The translations under genes were made by a program, and so were the position numbers. The notes under the pieces are model-generated. The model worked only from the letters and a program-made list of their open reading frames with translations. It was not told the DNA's origin and did no database searches. Shown in pieces: positions 33,533-45,069 of a stretch of DNA of 64,000 nucleotides (the first letter of the stretch is position 1; every line of letters starts with the position of its first letter). The stretch comes from Adiantum capillus-veneris (lineage: Eukaryota > Streptophyta > Polypodiopsida > Polypodiales > Pteridaceae). The stretch lies in assembly GCA_014529385.2 (NCBI GenBank), contig CM043962.1, positions 86,275,180 to 86,339,179 on the forward strand, read 5' to 3'.

Positions 33533-34853
33533 ATGGTGATTGTTGCAGTTCTTTGGTTCTTTGCCCATCGGACAGTTCATTCCTCGATAGCCTCAATTGT
33601 CCTATTCTTTGGACTTCACGTAGCAGCTTGGAGATTCTGGCATACGGTATATGACCGAAGGTGCAGGCTTCTGACTCTTTCCTCGAGGGTGAAGTCCTTT
33701 AAAATTGGGAAATTATCCGGATACCAATAGTCTATGCCTCTATCTCAATTTTGATGCAGTCTCTCGGAGCGGTCAGCAACAGCACCTTCTGCAAATGCTG
33801 GTTGTGCGACTTGTGAGTTGGTTGGCTTGAGGAGATTCTTGATAGAGCTGGATTTACTTTCAGCATACAGCATGTTACTTTTCGGACGTCTTTCGAGGGT
33901 AGTGGTTGGATGATACTATGGCTGTAAGATGAAGCGGAAGTGAATGATGAACTTTGCTCAAGATGAGTGCTCCGAACTGTGCTCAAGGTTCTTGAAACTG
34001 TAAACTTCGTCGGGTCTAACCGTGCGGCGAGGATCTACAGCGGGAAGGTGAGATCTACGAGGTTCGAAACTTCTTCTGCGGTATCTAACTGCTGAAAATT
34101 GAAAACGTTGAGTCTATGATTGGTTTCGTTGCGAAGATCTGCAAAAACGCTGAGGTTGATCTACAAACCAAACACGCTAGGGCTGAAAATGGGTCCTGCT
34201 ACAAACACGCTGAGGATCTGCCAGTGCAAACCACTAACGCTAGTGCTGATCTGTCCTTTGCAGTAGCCAGGCTGATGCAGATACAAAAACGCTGATTGGT
34301 CTGGATTCTTGTCCAAAAACGCTAGCTCTTTTGCTGTGATGCAAAAACGCTAGAGAAACTTGGGGTCTTGCTAAGAAGTTGCATGTGAGCAAGCGCTCCT
34401 GCTGCCTCTTCTGCCAGAAAGTGCTAGCACTAAGTTTCTATATATACAAACTTAGTAAACTTGCCTACTCAGTTTCCAATAAAAGTCACTTAAAAATAAT
34501 AAGTGAAAAATGTCAAAAATAGGGAAAATAGGTCTATGCATTGTAAAAATGCTCCTGATGGATTCTGATGGTAATGGTGATGATCATGCTGTGTGCAGCC
34601 AGAGGATATGCATCTACTCTAAGTGTCTGGGCATGCACGATCTGCGAACAGACTCCCAAAAGTGCCAGAACACTTTCTATTCTAGACTGACTTAAATGAA
34701 CTGAATCCTGGTCATGCTGTAGCTTGTCCACGGACATACAGGGTTGGATATGTCACGTGACAAAAAAAGCCCGGTAGCACTTAATTGAGAGGCCCTAAAG
34801 CCCCAAAATTTACACATGATATGGCCAATTGTGGTGCGTCCATGTTTTTAAAA
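33533..34853. other. Non-coding repeat-derived sequence
   Basis: No gene is recognised. Holds the AACGCT repeat described separately. Confidence 0.45.
34100..34360 (+). repeat. Irregular AAACGCT-anchored repeat
   Basis: The word aaacgct or acacgct followed by gag/tag recurs about seven to eight times at 20-40 base spacing, usually after acaaa and before gntgatct or ctgatct. The intervening sequence varies. Not an exact satellite. Confidence 0.6.
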
Positions 34854-36171
34854 AACACTAGTTTGGTATCAAAACAAGACACTTAACTGTCCTTTTTTTA
34901 CAAATTTAAATTAAATGCTATTTGCATTAGACGGTTTATTTAAGAAAATCCTCTTGATATGCTTAAATATGTTAGCTAGAGGGTCTTTTAAAAATATAAC
35001 CTTGCATTTTAGAATCTACCATGATCAAGAACTATACTCATCAAGTTACCCTCGTAAGACTGTGATTGATGGTTTGAAGAAATCAACTTTATAAACTCAA
35101 GACAAAATGAAGTGACTTTGTAGAAAATTTTAAGTGTCTTTTCCACAATTTTGCTATAGATATCCGAAAGTTTCATGTGCCAAAAAATTGACTTGGGAGT
35201 ATGTAAAATAATGGAAAGTTCTATGTATTTGATATAGCCATTTCAAGCTTATTGTTGTACACAAAGAAAAATATGTTTTTGATGTATTTGTGAGTTTTAG
35301 AAAGTGATACATTGCTTATCCTTTCCATTGATACTTAAGGTGGCAAGTAGAAGGGCTTTGGTATGCAACAATTATTGGATTATTTTAAATATCCAAAACT
35401 GCATAAGAGAGAACTTTGATATTTTCATTCTTGAGACATAAGCATTCAAAACCTCAAATAATATCAAACTTTCTATGTAGATCAGCTAAATGTATCAAAG
35501 TACGTGGTACATACACAATTGGAGTGCCTAAAACCTTGGCTTTAATGTTATTATGGAGATCTCAAGATTTTCAAGAGTTTTTGCACGATAAAAAATTCAA
35601 AATAGAGTTCAAGCAACCGGATTTGATTGAGTTAGGGAGCCCAAAAAATACGTAGTTTCTTGGTTTCAATATATAAAGTCATTTGTAGTTGTCAAATTGC
35701 ACTAGAATAGTCCCAATTCCACAAGGGGACCTTTATAAGACCAAAATTATGCTCTTATTCAACACATGCTCAAGTATGAAATCATGTCTATAACTTGTGT
35801 GTGACTTGGAAACTTGTCTTTAAAGTGCATTCCATTGTTTTGTAATACTAAGTGCTAATACTTGCATTTTATAAACATAAAAATAGCCATCTCTACAAAA
35901 AGATATAAGAATTTTATGATTTTTTTGACAAAACAGCTTGAAATTTTACTAAAATTAATGAGTTAAAACTTACCATAATTCTATCCATACGGATTGTATT
36001 TTGACATTGAGAAAAATCCAATGTTTTCTTTTCCTCATAACCAACCTATGGTAGAAGCAAGGCATAAAAAACTTCTTTCTAGCTTGACAAATAAATTGCC
36101 AAAACTTGGAATGAAAATAGGACACTTAAGTGTCCTGAGACACTTAAGTATCTAATTATAGAACTAGTGTT
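34854..36171. mobile_element. 1.3 kb repeat with terminal inverted repeats, copy 2
   Basis: 1318 bases aligning with 13617-14910. Starts AACACTAGTTTGGTATCA; ends in the reverse complement of AACACTAGTTCTATAATTAG. Palindromic GACACTTAAGTGTC words sit beside both ends. A single 79-codon frame (35416-35655) is not shared in a way that suggests coding. Same candidate classification as copy 1: non-autonomous TIR element. Confidence 0.7.
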
Positions 36172-36477
36172 AACGTACATATGAATCCATGTAATATGTT
36201 CCGTACGGTACGAAATGATCCGTACTACGTACAAAAGCAACCTTGATCAAACCAAAGAAGCACGGCATGGACACAAGCACCCAAGTACCTCGACACCCTA
36301 GCATTTTACCATCAAGCATCAAGCAACGGCAATTCAGCTAGCCTTGGCATTTTTCCCTCGACATTCATAGCGTTTTCAGCCATAGCAGACAGAAAAGAAG
36401 TGTCCAAAGTTGTCTTTTAGGATGTATGGCCCATTTCGAGTCATTTAAAAGATAAATGGTGTCTATGAAATTGCGGT
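36172..36477. other. Non-coding, possibly decayed gypsy pol
   Basis: Contains a dense palindrome near 36200-36232 (ccgtacggtacg, ccgtactacgtac). No reading frame is recognisable, but pol-like sequence starts directly after it. Confidence 0.35.
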
Positions 36478-36757
36478 TACCTAATTCTTGGTCAATGCAC
36501 GACGTTTTCCATGTTTCTTGGTTGAAGAAATCCCCCAAAGGACATTTTTGAAGAGGATGAATCTGAGATCGTAGACGAAGCTGAAGTCATGGAGCCGGTG
36601 CAGATTTTACTGCATCGCTTTCAGCACGACTCAAAGAAGCAAGCACGGCAGTACTTTTTGAAGTTCAAGGATAACGAAACCCACGAAGCAATGTCGATCG
36701 ATAGAGATTTCTTTGTAGATTACCCGGAGTTGTTGGCAAACTACAAGGAAGCCATGT
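36478..36757 (+). pseudogene. Gypsy chromovirus integrase C-terminus and chromodomain relic
   Basis: SWSMHDVFHVSWLKKSPKGHF resembles the conserved HxVFHVSxLK element just before the chromodomain of plant chromoviruses. After a frame change, about 36537-36757 reads EEDESEIVDEAEVMEPVQILL and then QARQYFLKFKDNETHEAMS...YPELLANYKEAM with a stop, the layout of a chromodomain tail. It targets integration to chromatin in active elements. Only this 3' end remains, 5'-truncated near the TIR repeat, and D LTR sequence follows. Confidence 0.6.
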
Positions 36758-36789
36758 AGCTCAATACCAATACCTCACCTTAAAAAGGG

Positions 36790-37920
36790 ACCCTATGTGC
36801 ATGTGGACAAGCTGTAATCCTAGTTCTAGGATTTTGGACAGCCTAGGAAGTGTTATGGCACCTTTGTGAGCCTATTGCAAGACGTGCTTGTCCAAGCACT
36901 TTAAGTAGTTGCATACCCTCTGATTGCACAAGGTCACCTCCGATGTTTGCTAGTTGTAGGCATTGGGGAACGGTCACATTATAGGACTTTCCCATTAGAA
37001 CTGAGCCTAGGTAGGTCATACATGTATAATTCTCTCATTTTTGATCTATTTCCGCCATTGTTTTGTATTGATCGTGGTGTCATATGGTGTGTTTTTTTAT
37101 GACCCTAGGTCTAGGGCATTTTTCCATGCTGCCTTGTACCACTTGTTTTCCGCCTGCAAACTGTTCCATTTTGTTCCTCTAGGTCGTGGGGTTTCCTATG
37201 GAGGCGTGTACCATTGGTTTCTATCGTCAGAAGTGACAACCAACGTTTTGGGTCACTCTCTTTCAGTCTCTCTCTCTTCCAACATTTTTCTCTCTCTAGG
37301 AGTTTTTGCCAGATTGCTCTCCCTCTCAGTGCCATTGCGTATTTGCAAGTTCTCTCCCTTTCATGTCCTCTCCTGCCCTAGGCGACCTCTCCTTCTAGTA
37401 ACATCTTTGCAAATCGCAATCACCATGACAAGGTTGCTTTGAGAGGTTTCACACTCGAACTTCAAAGGTTGCTACTCTCCACCATTGGAAACGAGAGGAT
37501 GTGCACCTATTGCTGTTGTTTTCAGCCATATCCAACCATGTTCTGTTGCCACTTCCAACAGCTTCAATTTTTCCCAGCAGTAGTACCTTAAAGAGAGGTT
37601 TGTTTTTATTGTACCTGACTATATAAGAGGGAGATATACCTGAACCGGCCTGTGGAGCAATGTATATGCCCATTCAATAATCTGGCTAGAGTCTACAATT
37701 TTTCCTGTGCCTTTATGGAGTTAGAGTCTCAATTTCTAAAATTTTGTTCAAAAGCATTTCATTGCTTATGTGGCACATGGCAACTTATGCCTGGGCGGCA
37801 TTTTAAGAGGGGAGATCCCTATATAGGAACCCCTTGTGCTCCTTCTTGTATTTCATACCAATATTGCAAAGTGCCAACGTTATGGGCTATTTCCCACTTC
37901 CACTCTCTCTCACTCTAGTC
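36790..37920 (+). repeat. Family D LTR (3' LTR of the gypsy relic)
   Basis: From about 36790 the sequence matches the D fragments at 30887 and 31147. A TATA-like gactatataagaggg lies at 37617-37631 and a second ctatatagg near 37821. Lacks the TGTCACGTG start seen at 30887, and its right end is not defined. Confidence 0.5.
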
Positions 37921-38075
37921 TTTTCTCCCTATCTCTTGGCCTTTTCAGCCTGTAAAACTTCTCTCTAAAAGTTTCCCACGTTCCCTCTGTCTAGCAGATT
38001 GCTCTCTTTCCTCTCTCTTCCTCTTGCATTTTCAGCTTTTGCACGTTGGGACCAAGTTGAGGCGGTCGTACACAC

Positions 38076-38667
38076 CAGATCAGATGTAGACGGAGTACTG
38101 TTGGGCTGCCCATGCATCCCTTGCAAGAGATCTACGACAAGATGTTTGAGACCAAGTAACTGTCCATTTCCGAAGAGGCTTGACATAACCCGTTCTGCCT
38201 CGTTCATCATCCGATTCACCCTTTCAACTGCCACTTTGACAGTGCCAAAAATTGTTGAATCACCTGATGCACCCTGTACTCTGGCTGTAGCACTAGAAAG
38301 TAATCTTCCCTCGAAATCTAAGCACATAGCATCTGTCCTCCAAGCCAGCAATATCAAAGTCTGAGTACCACTGACCAAAAACAACAGCCGATGAGCAATT
38401 GAGAGAGGAGAGGGCACCATCCAAGAGGAGGTACAATACTCAATCTTCGTCCAAATAGAATGATCCCAGCAATACGTCCATCTTCCAGGGCCAGGAGGCC
38501 TTCAGCAGAACTGCTAAAGGAAGAGCATTCATACCCTCCTGGCCTTCAGCAGAACTGCTAAAGGAAGAGCATTCATACGAGTTGTCTCTAAAACTGAGAG
38601 ACACCCATACCTTGCCTAAGCCAACTCCCAACCCGAAACCCTCAGCCTTTCTATCCAATGCCGGAAG

Positions 38668-38670
<3 letters not shown>
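38076..38670 (-). pseudogene. Broken protein-coding relic, product not recognised
   Basis: On minus, 38370-38076 encodes an uninterrupted, normal-composition segment (GTQTLILLAWRTDAMCLDFEG, TARVQGASGDSTIFGTVK, ERVNRMMNEAERVMSSLFG) preceded by a polypyrimidine tract with ggtcag and followed by ctg/gtgtgt, possible splice sites. Upstream, in another frame, 38370-38500 gives ALEDGRIAGIILFGRR and SIVPPLGWCPLSS. Beyond that lie SYECSSFSSSAEG and FGLGVGLGKVWVSLSF. A 44-base tandem duplication at 38503-38590 breaks the frame; without it the upstream pieces would be continuous. This looks like a host gene or gene fragment that has decayed. I cannot name the family. Confidence 0.45.
38503..38590. repeat. 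44-base tandem duplication
   Basis: ccttcagcagaactgctaaa ggaagagcattcatac occurs twice in direct succession, with identical copies; the unit length is not a multiple of three. Confidence 0.9.
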
Positions 38671-38713
<43 letters not shown>

Positions 38714-38794
38714 CGTGCGTACAAGGTGACGGACAGCAAATTCATGTATTGCGCTCGCCCGCTCTCTCTCTCTCTCTCTCGCTCTCTCTCTCTC
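38669..38794. repeat. GT and CT microsatellites
   Basis: GT run at 38669-38712 and CT run at 38761-38794, separated by unique sequence. Confidence 0.95.
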
Positions 38795-38879
38795 ATGTAG
38801 AATGTAGATGATGTAGAGAACGTACACGATAAGCCTGGCCAACGTAGGTGTTGCAGACATGGAGACCGCAAATAAGGCC

Positions 38880-39710
38880 CAGGAGCTGCCTCAGGGTTTC
38901 TCCCGGCAACATGTATCGAGCGGATTCGAGCCCACTCAGCTGCGTTTACTCATTGTGCTTTGCAGAACCTTTGAAGCTTTTCTCACTGGTCATCTTCTTA
39001 ATGACAGAAGCGGGCAGTTCAGAAGCGGGCAGTTCAACCTACCATCGCGGGGTGTACCTTAGGGTTAGGAGAGAGGTAAGCTCCCACAGAGTACCTGGGA
39101 AAAAGTTATGCTCCACTAATTTAAGTGGGCAAGGATAGGCTATGTCAAAAAGGGAAATACTAATTTACAATTCAAGGCACCCAGAGGGTAAAGGGAGGAA
39201 GACATGAATCTAAACTAACATAATATGGTGAAAGGGTGAATCTTTTACACGTGTCGAAATCTGCGACATGAAGGCTAAACTCCAAAACTAAAAGAAGACT
39301 ATGTGCACGCGATAAAGAGGGAGAGAAAAAGAGAGAGAGGCCTAGACCGTACTAGTTATAGCTATAACTAAGGGGTTTTAGCTCTACAAGATACAAGCAT
39401 CAAGTGGAAGGTAGTTTAGAGGATAAAGTTAAGTCAAAAACTTGAGACAGGAGTTACTAGGTATAGGCTAGGTCACACAAAAGTGTTTAATGGTGAGTTC
39501 AATCAAGAACACACCAACCCCAAGACATTACTTAAGCTGAGATAGTGCACAAAGGGGTTTGGCCCCAGAGGAGAGCTACAGTTTTAAAGCCTCCAATGGA
39601 AGGTCTTACAATGAACCGGTCAGGTTCAAATTAGTATTGTCATTTACAAGTTTGAAAATGAAGTTACAAAGTATACGATAGGCCAAAAGTAAGCCACATA
39701 TGAAAGTGAT

Positions 39711-39745
<35 letters not shown>

Positions 39746-39832
39746 TGCATGCTCGCCCTTAGCCAAGCACCATGCTCACTGAGTCGGCAACAATAGGCCC
39801 ATTGAGTATGGGCCTACTGTTCAAATACTGAG
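38880..39832. other. Non-coding spacer
   Basis: Contains a 15-base direct duplication (agaagcgggcagttc, about 39007-39036), a GT/GC alternating purine-pyrimidine tract (about 39710-39742) and no gene that I can support. Confidence 0.5.
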
Positions 39833-40956
39833 ATGAGATTAGTATGGTTAATTCTTAAGCCAGGCCAGTCGTTATGTGTAATAGCTTTTGTTATATTGTT
39901 AATCAGATTAGCCCTTTTAAAATCATTGAGGCATTATTTTTTAATAAGGCAATTGATTTCTTCCCAATCTATCAAGCTATCAAAAGAGGAATATAGGATC
40001 ATGTGTAGTAAACTTAAACAAGAATTCAATGCAGCTTTAGGCGATCAATTACTCTTCCTTTTTATAAACTCTGTAGTGGAGATTTTCAGGTTGTCCCTTT
40101 TCCAAATGAAACAGAAATCAAGGTCACCATTGTAGGGGCTAAGCAACAAAATTGAGAAGTTCAAGAACTGTATAGAGGTAGAAAAGAATCATGAAGGAGT
40201 ATCAAAACCAGCTCCCAAAGTTGGTTCAATTTTGAGGCAACTTGGATATATAGATGAGATTTCTTTTTGTAAAGATCTATTTGTTAAGGCTAAGAATATC
40301 ATCCAAATACCTATAGGTGTGAGTAAAGGGAGAAAGTTTGTGGTTTGTATTTTTGTTCTCCAAAGTTTTAAGAAACCATTTATATTTAAAATAAACTAAT
40401 TTATGTTACACATAAGGGGAGAGCAAAAAAAGCCCATTGGAATACCAAGGCATTGATTGTAGCATATACCACTGAATTGAACTCAACCGTTATCAAGAAG
40501 CCATGAAGTTACGTTCACATATCTTACTTTCTCCAAAGAAATGTAGGAGAGACCTCTTTAGGTAGCATTATTAAATGCGATCATCTTGATAATATTTTTC
40601 AAAATGTTTTTTACCCCAAGATCCCCATTGAGGGGTGTGTTTTGTAACATTGAGTGACATCAGTAGAGGAACAATAAACTTAGGGGGTTGAGTGTCACCT
40701 CATTAAAGTTTTTTTACAAACCATTAGAACTCCCCAATCTTAGAAAAATAAAAATTCTCTCAAAACATTTCAAATGCATAAGTAAAGGGTAAGTATAGAA
40801 AATGAAAAGTCAAAACACATTTCATCTCCGTATAAAAAGAGATGGTCGCGTGCACATCATATACATTTGTGTTTTCCTTTTCTTATTTTTTCCTTTTAAC
40901 ATTTTCTTAGCGTCATTACACTGCATAAGCGTTTCTTAGTGTCCTTTCGTACTACT
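39833..40956 (+). other. Coding-like but unrecognised sequence left of gypsy insertion
   Basis: A + frame from 39833 to 40135, and further pieces after its stop (KPAPKVGSILRQLGYIDEISF, IPIGVSKGRKFVVCIFVL to about 40400), have normal amino-acid composition but several stops, suggesting an old decayed element. No family is recognised. The gypsy element inserted at 40956. Confidence 0.35.
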
Positions 40957-41116
40957 TGTCATAATAATCAATATCTAATTCTCCTAAATGATTTTCTCAT
41001 GTTAAATTGATCATTTAATTTGGGGAAGTGCCAGGGGAGAAAAAGCTAGAATATTGGTTAAGCTAGTAGACCGGTCACAGTAGGGATCCAAAGGAGGGAA
41101 AATACGGATCCAAAGT

Positions 41117-41153
<37 letters not shown>

Positions 41154-41359
41154 TCTGCAAAAGAGCAATGTGCAACAATGGGCTTAAAAGACCCTAAGGT
41201 TCAGCCCATTAAGACTTCCAAAATGCTAAGGTTCCAAAATTCAAAGGTTGTGTCCAAAGGCCAAACATTGGGGGAATTGGATGCTTTGTGTGTGTCCCAA
41301 AAGTCTTTATCAATCCCTACATAGGAGGGGGCGAGCCTTGCAAGTAGGGGATGAAAGAG

Positions 41360-41399
<40 letters not shown>

Positions 41400-42576
41400 C
41401 CTTTACACAAAGGGAATGAGGGACACATGTCAGCTCCCTAGCTCAGATGCCCACAAGTTGTACCCAATTCCTATTGGATGGCCTTGGAGGTGGACCAATG
41501 AGAATTAGGCTAGAGTAAATCTAGATTAATTAATTTAAAAACACTTAATAAAAGAACCAATAAGAATTAAGCTCTCTAGAAGACTATTGGACAGTCTCCC
41601 AAGGGGACCAATGAGCATTCAGCAGCCCAATGGCTTGCCTGATTCCTATTGGCCAGGAGGCAAAGGGGTCCAATGAGAGTTTAGTTGCATTTATTAATTA
41701 CCTAAAGCTCTCACAAAAGGGGAAAGGGAGACACATGTCAGAAGGCTATCACTTATACTGCTTAATTCCCATTGGCTAGGCCTGGGGAGGTCCAATAGGA
41801 CGTTAGCATGAGTAATTAGCAAGGGAGGTTGACCAAGAGAGAGGGGGGGCTGATTTTTGCAAGTCATTATCACACACACACTCACACAATCTCGTGTGAA
41901 GCAAAGAAGACTCTCTCTCCTTCTCAAGCTTTAATGGACCTACTCCAAGCTTGTGAGAAGGGAGGCCTACACCAACAACTCTTGGCTTTGTGATGCAAAT
42001 CCAACCAAGAGCCAAGCTTCAATGCATGCTCATCTCCTCTACCATGCTAATTACTAAGCTAAGCTATGCTAATATGAGTGATTATGTGACGAGATGTACA
42101 TCTTTCTCGTAAGAATACTCCTTCTTCCTCTCAATCTACTCTCATACCCCGCTAGCTCTCACCATCTTTGAAGGTGTGTGAGGTCTTGGGTCTGAGACCG
42201 TGAGGGAATTGATGTTGTGTTTGATGAGTGTTTTGCATAGTGCATGAAGTTTCCATCTTCATTGCACTAGCTAGTATTGAAGGAACACAAGAAATTGTAT
42301 TGTAAAATGTCTCTCTTGATGGGAGAAACCATAATACAAAGCCTTTTGGAGGGGGGACTGGCTCCATGCAAATCCGGTCCTCAACTGTTGTCAATTGCTT
42401 AATTTCTCTCTCTTTTGAAGTATTGTTCATGCTATCTAACTAGGTGTTATGCTTTTTGTTGCTTTCTCCACCCAAGCACTCTTGTTAATCTCATTAGGAA
42501 TCTATTTGAATGAAATGCTCACTATGTTCATGCTATTTTCCGCTACACACAAGTTACTAAGCCATTAAATGTTACA
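40957..42576 (+). repeat. Gypsy 5' LTR
   Basis: TGTCATAATAATC to AAATGTTACA. Holds a 35-base G run (41117-41151) and a CA microsatellite (41362-41397), both much shorter in the 3' LTR. Confidence 0.95.
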
Positions 42577-42594
42577 TTGTATCAGAGCACAAGG
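42577..42594 (+). other. Gypsy primer binding site
   Basis: ttgtatcagagcacaagg directly follows the 5' LTR and matches the tRNA-Met-type tggtatcagagc with one or two differences. Confidence 0.8.
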
Positions 42595-42992
42595 TTTCTC
42601 TTTTCTTGCTCAAGAAGGGAGGTCCTCAAGCTAGCTATAAATGGTTGGTACTATTAATTGCATGTGAGTAAGTAGAATAGGGATTTTTCAGCCTTGCAGT
42701 GCGACTGCCTTTGTGTAGTTAACGGGGCATCACCGTCGAGAGATATGGTCTTAATAGTGGAGTCCTACGGGGCTTGCCTACGGCTTAACCACTGTTGAGC
42801 TATTAGAATCTTCACAGGAGCCGGTGTTGTTTTGGTGTTGAACGACCCTCTCTTCTATTCCTTGCAATTAATGGTATTCGAGCCACGGGTACAATAGCTT
42901 AAGTGCTTTTTCTAAAGGGGTAAAGAGGAGTAGCAACTAGGGCTTGAAGTGCCAAAGTACACCTAAAAAGTTTACACCTAAAAGTTGTTAGA

Positions 42993-44502
42993 ATGGCTCA
43001 CAATAGTAAAGAGAGTGAAATTAATGTTGATATCTTTGATTTTGCTAATGAGCAAGCTACTAATGATGCCCCGATGCTTGTTAACTATCTTGTTTCTAGG
43101 CTTCAACAAGACATGGGCAATCCATCCCTTCAAAGTGAAGTGCAATGGCAGCTTCGTGCCCATGGGATTTTCCAAGCTCCCCACCATGACAAGAGAACAC
43201 CTAGGAAGCCTCCTTGTGAGACTTCCAAAAGAGGTCTCTCTCCAATTCGGGAAGAAGAAGAGGATCCCTATGAAGGGCTCAGAAATTTTCTCCTTGATGA
43301 CGCATCTCCTTCTCAAAGAAGAACTCAAGATCCTCCACCGAAGGAACGAGAATAAGTGAGTCTCCCACCACCTCGACGGAGATGGCTCCACAAAGACGGC
43401 GGGCTAAACGCTCTCCATCGCCTCCAAAACGGAGAAGACCATCGCATACTTCTCCACACCATACTTCAAAGACGGATGAAAAAATCAAGAGAAGAAAAAG
43501 GCGAGAAAGATGACACCCTCTTCTCCATCTTCTTCATCCTCTTCCTCTTATGAAAGTGATGGCGAAGACAACGAAGATCAAGGCAAGAAAAAGGCGAGAA
43601 AGAGGTCACCCTCTTCTCCATCTTCCTCAAATTCTTCATCTTCTGAAGAAAGTGATGGTACAATCTTTGAATCATCAAAAAGAAGAGGCCATAGGAAATC
43701 CTATGCCGCGTGGAAGAGGTCATCCAATCTCAAGAAATTCAAAGAGGGAGGGAAGAGCATCTCTTTCCTTACCTATGATGGCACTTTTGGTGCTACGGAC
43801 AAAGTCTTGGCCTTTATCCAACAATTCGATGCGGCGTTTGGAGATGAGGGCTTCATGGAGTCCTCTAAGCTACGCCACGTAGCTATGCACTTTCAAAAGT
43901 CCGCCAGGCAATGGTGGTCTAGCCTACGGGCCAACGGTGAAGCTCCACGAACATGGAAATCTTTAAGAGCTTCCATTATGAAGCAGTTTTTGGCCACCGA
44001 TGCCAAAGACAAAGTACTCACCAAATGGCGAAGCTTGAAGCTCTCTCCCTATGAATCCATCCACAAATATATAGACAAGTTTTGGGACCTACAACTCAAA
44101 GCCACTGTCTTCAAAAAGTTGGATTTTGGAGAGCAAAAGCAGCAATTTTGTGCGGGCTTAACCAAAGAAATGGCGGAGTATGTCAACTCCCAAAGGCCAC
44201 GCACCATATCGGCAGTAATACATCATACTATGGTGGCCTCTCGAATCAATTTCCAAACAGGGACTAAGAGGAATTCTAAGCCCCCTGAAAACAAGGGTTC
44301 CAATGAGCCTAAGGGGAAGGACAATGTCCAAAAGTCTCCTAAGGGCAATTCCAACAAAGCTAAGGAGAAGGGAGTTTACAAAGGCAAAAATAAACTCTCT
44401 CCCGAAGAGCTTGAGCGTTATCGCAAGGATAACCGGTGTTTCAAGTGCGGCGAACAAGGGCATGTGTACCCGCGCTTTTCCCCAAAAGAACAAACGCCAT
44501 GA
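42993..44502 (+). pseudogene. Gypsy gag, frameshifted, defective zinc knuckle
   Basis: Gag begins MAHNSKESEINVDIFDFANE at 42993 (frame 3) and is acidic and proline-rich to a stop at 43353-43355. The main domain is in frame 1 from 43510: a Ser-rich stretch, then KVLAFIQQFDAAFGDEGF, FQKSARQWWSSLRANG, SIHKYIDKFWDLQ and ERYRKDNRCFKC, a retrotransposon gag domain. The knuckle CFKCGEQGHVYPRF (from 44437) has Phe where the last Cys should be. Two frame changes between start and main domain are needed. Confidence 0.9.
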
Positions 44503-44983
44503 TCCTCCTAGAGCTACCTTGGTCGAAATCCAAGAGGAGGAAACTCACGACAAAGGATCTCCTCTATGCCATGCTTGGGGAAAGGTAAGAGAACATGGTG
44601 CTTTTACTCTCTTTGACCCCGGTTCTACTCATAATTTTATATCTATAGAGTTGGCCACCAAGCTAGGCATACAAACCTACGAGATGGGAGATGTCCTACC
44701 CGCAAACGGTGCTTTCAAGGGGCAAGAAGCTTCAGTCACTCCCTTAATCGGGAAATTGAGGCTCCATGTCCAAAGCTATGTGGACAAAGAGGACTTCTTT
44801 ATCTCTCCTCTCAAGCATGAGGATGTAATCCTAGGGGCACCATGGTTTGATCGCATGGCTGCCAATGTTCAATTCCCTGAAAGAAGAATCTCCTTTAAGT
44901 TCAGGGAAAAAGATATGTATATAGATGCTAAGGAAATGGGCAACGCTATACCCATTTTACATACACAAGCTTTCAACAATTAA
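44503..44983 (+). pseudogene. Gypsy protease segment
   Basis: Frame 2 (open from 44303) carries GAFTLFDPGSTHNFIS, the retropepsin active-site motif D-P-G-S typical of plant gypsy elements, and later HEDVILGAPWF, the second conserved block (ILG). It stops at 44981-44983 after HTQAFNN. It cleaves the polyprotein in active elements. It is +1 to gag, and the reverse transcriptase that follows is in another frame again. Confidence 0.88.
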
Positions 44984-45069
44984 ATAAAGAGCTCTATTTC
45001 CGTGTACATGATTTTTGTTAAAGATTCTCAAAATGAACCTAATGTTTTAGCAAAAGAAAATATATACAC

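Noticed and set aside
34050-34070. ggttcgaaac as tRNA T-arm
   Set aside because: No A box or cloverleaf can be built around it.
43279-44493. Minus-strand frames opposite gypsy gag (43279-43723, 44158-44493)
   Set aside because: Shadows of gag on the plus strand.
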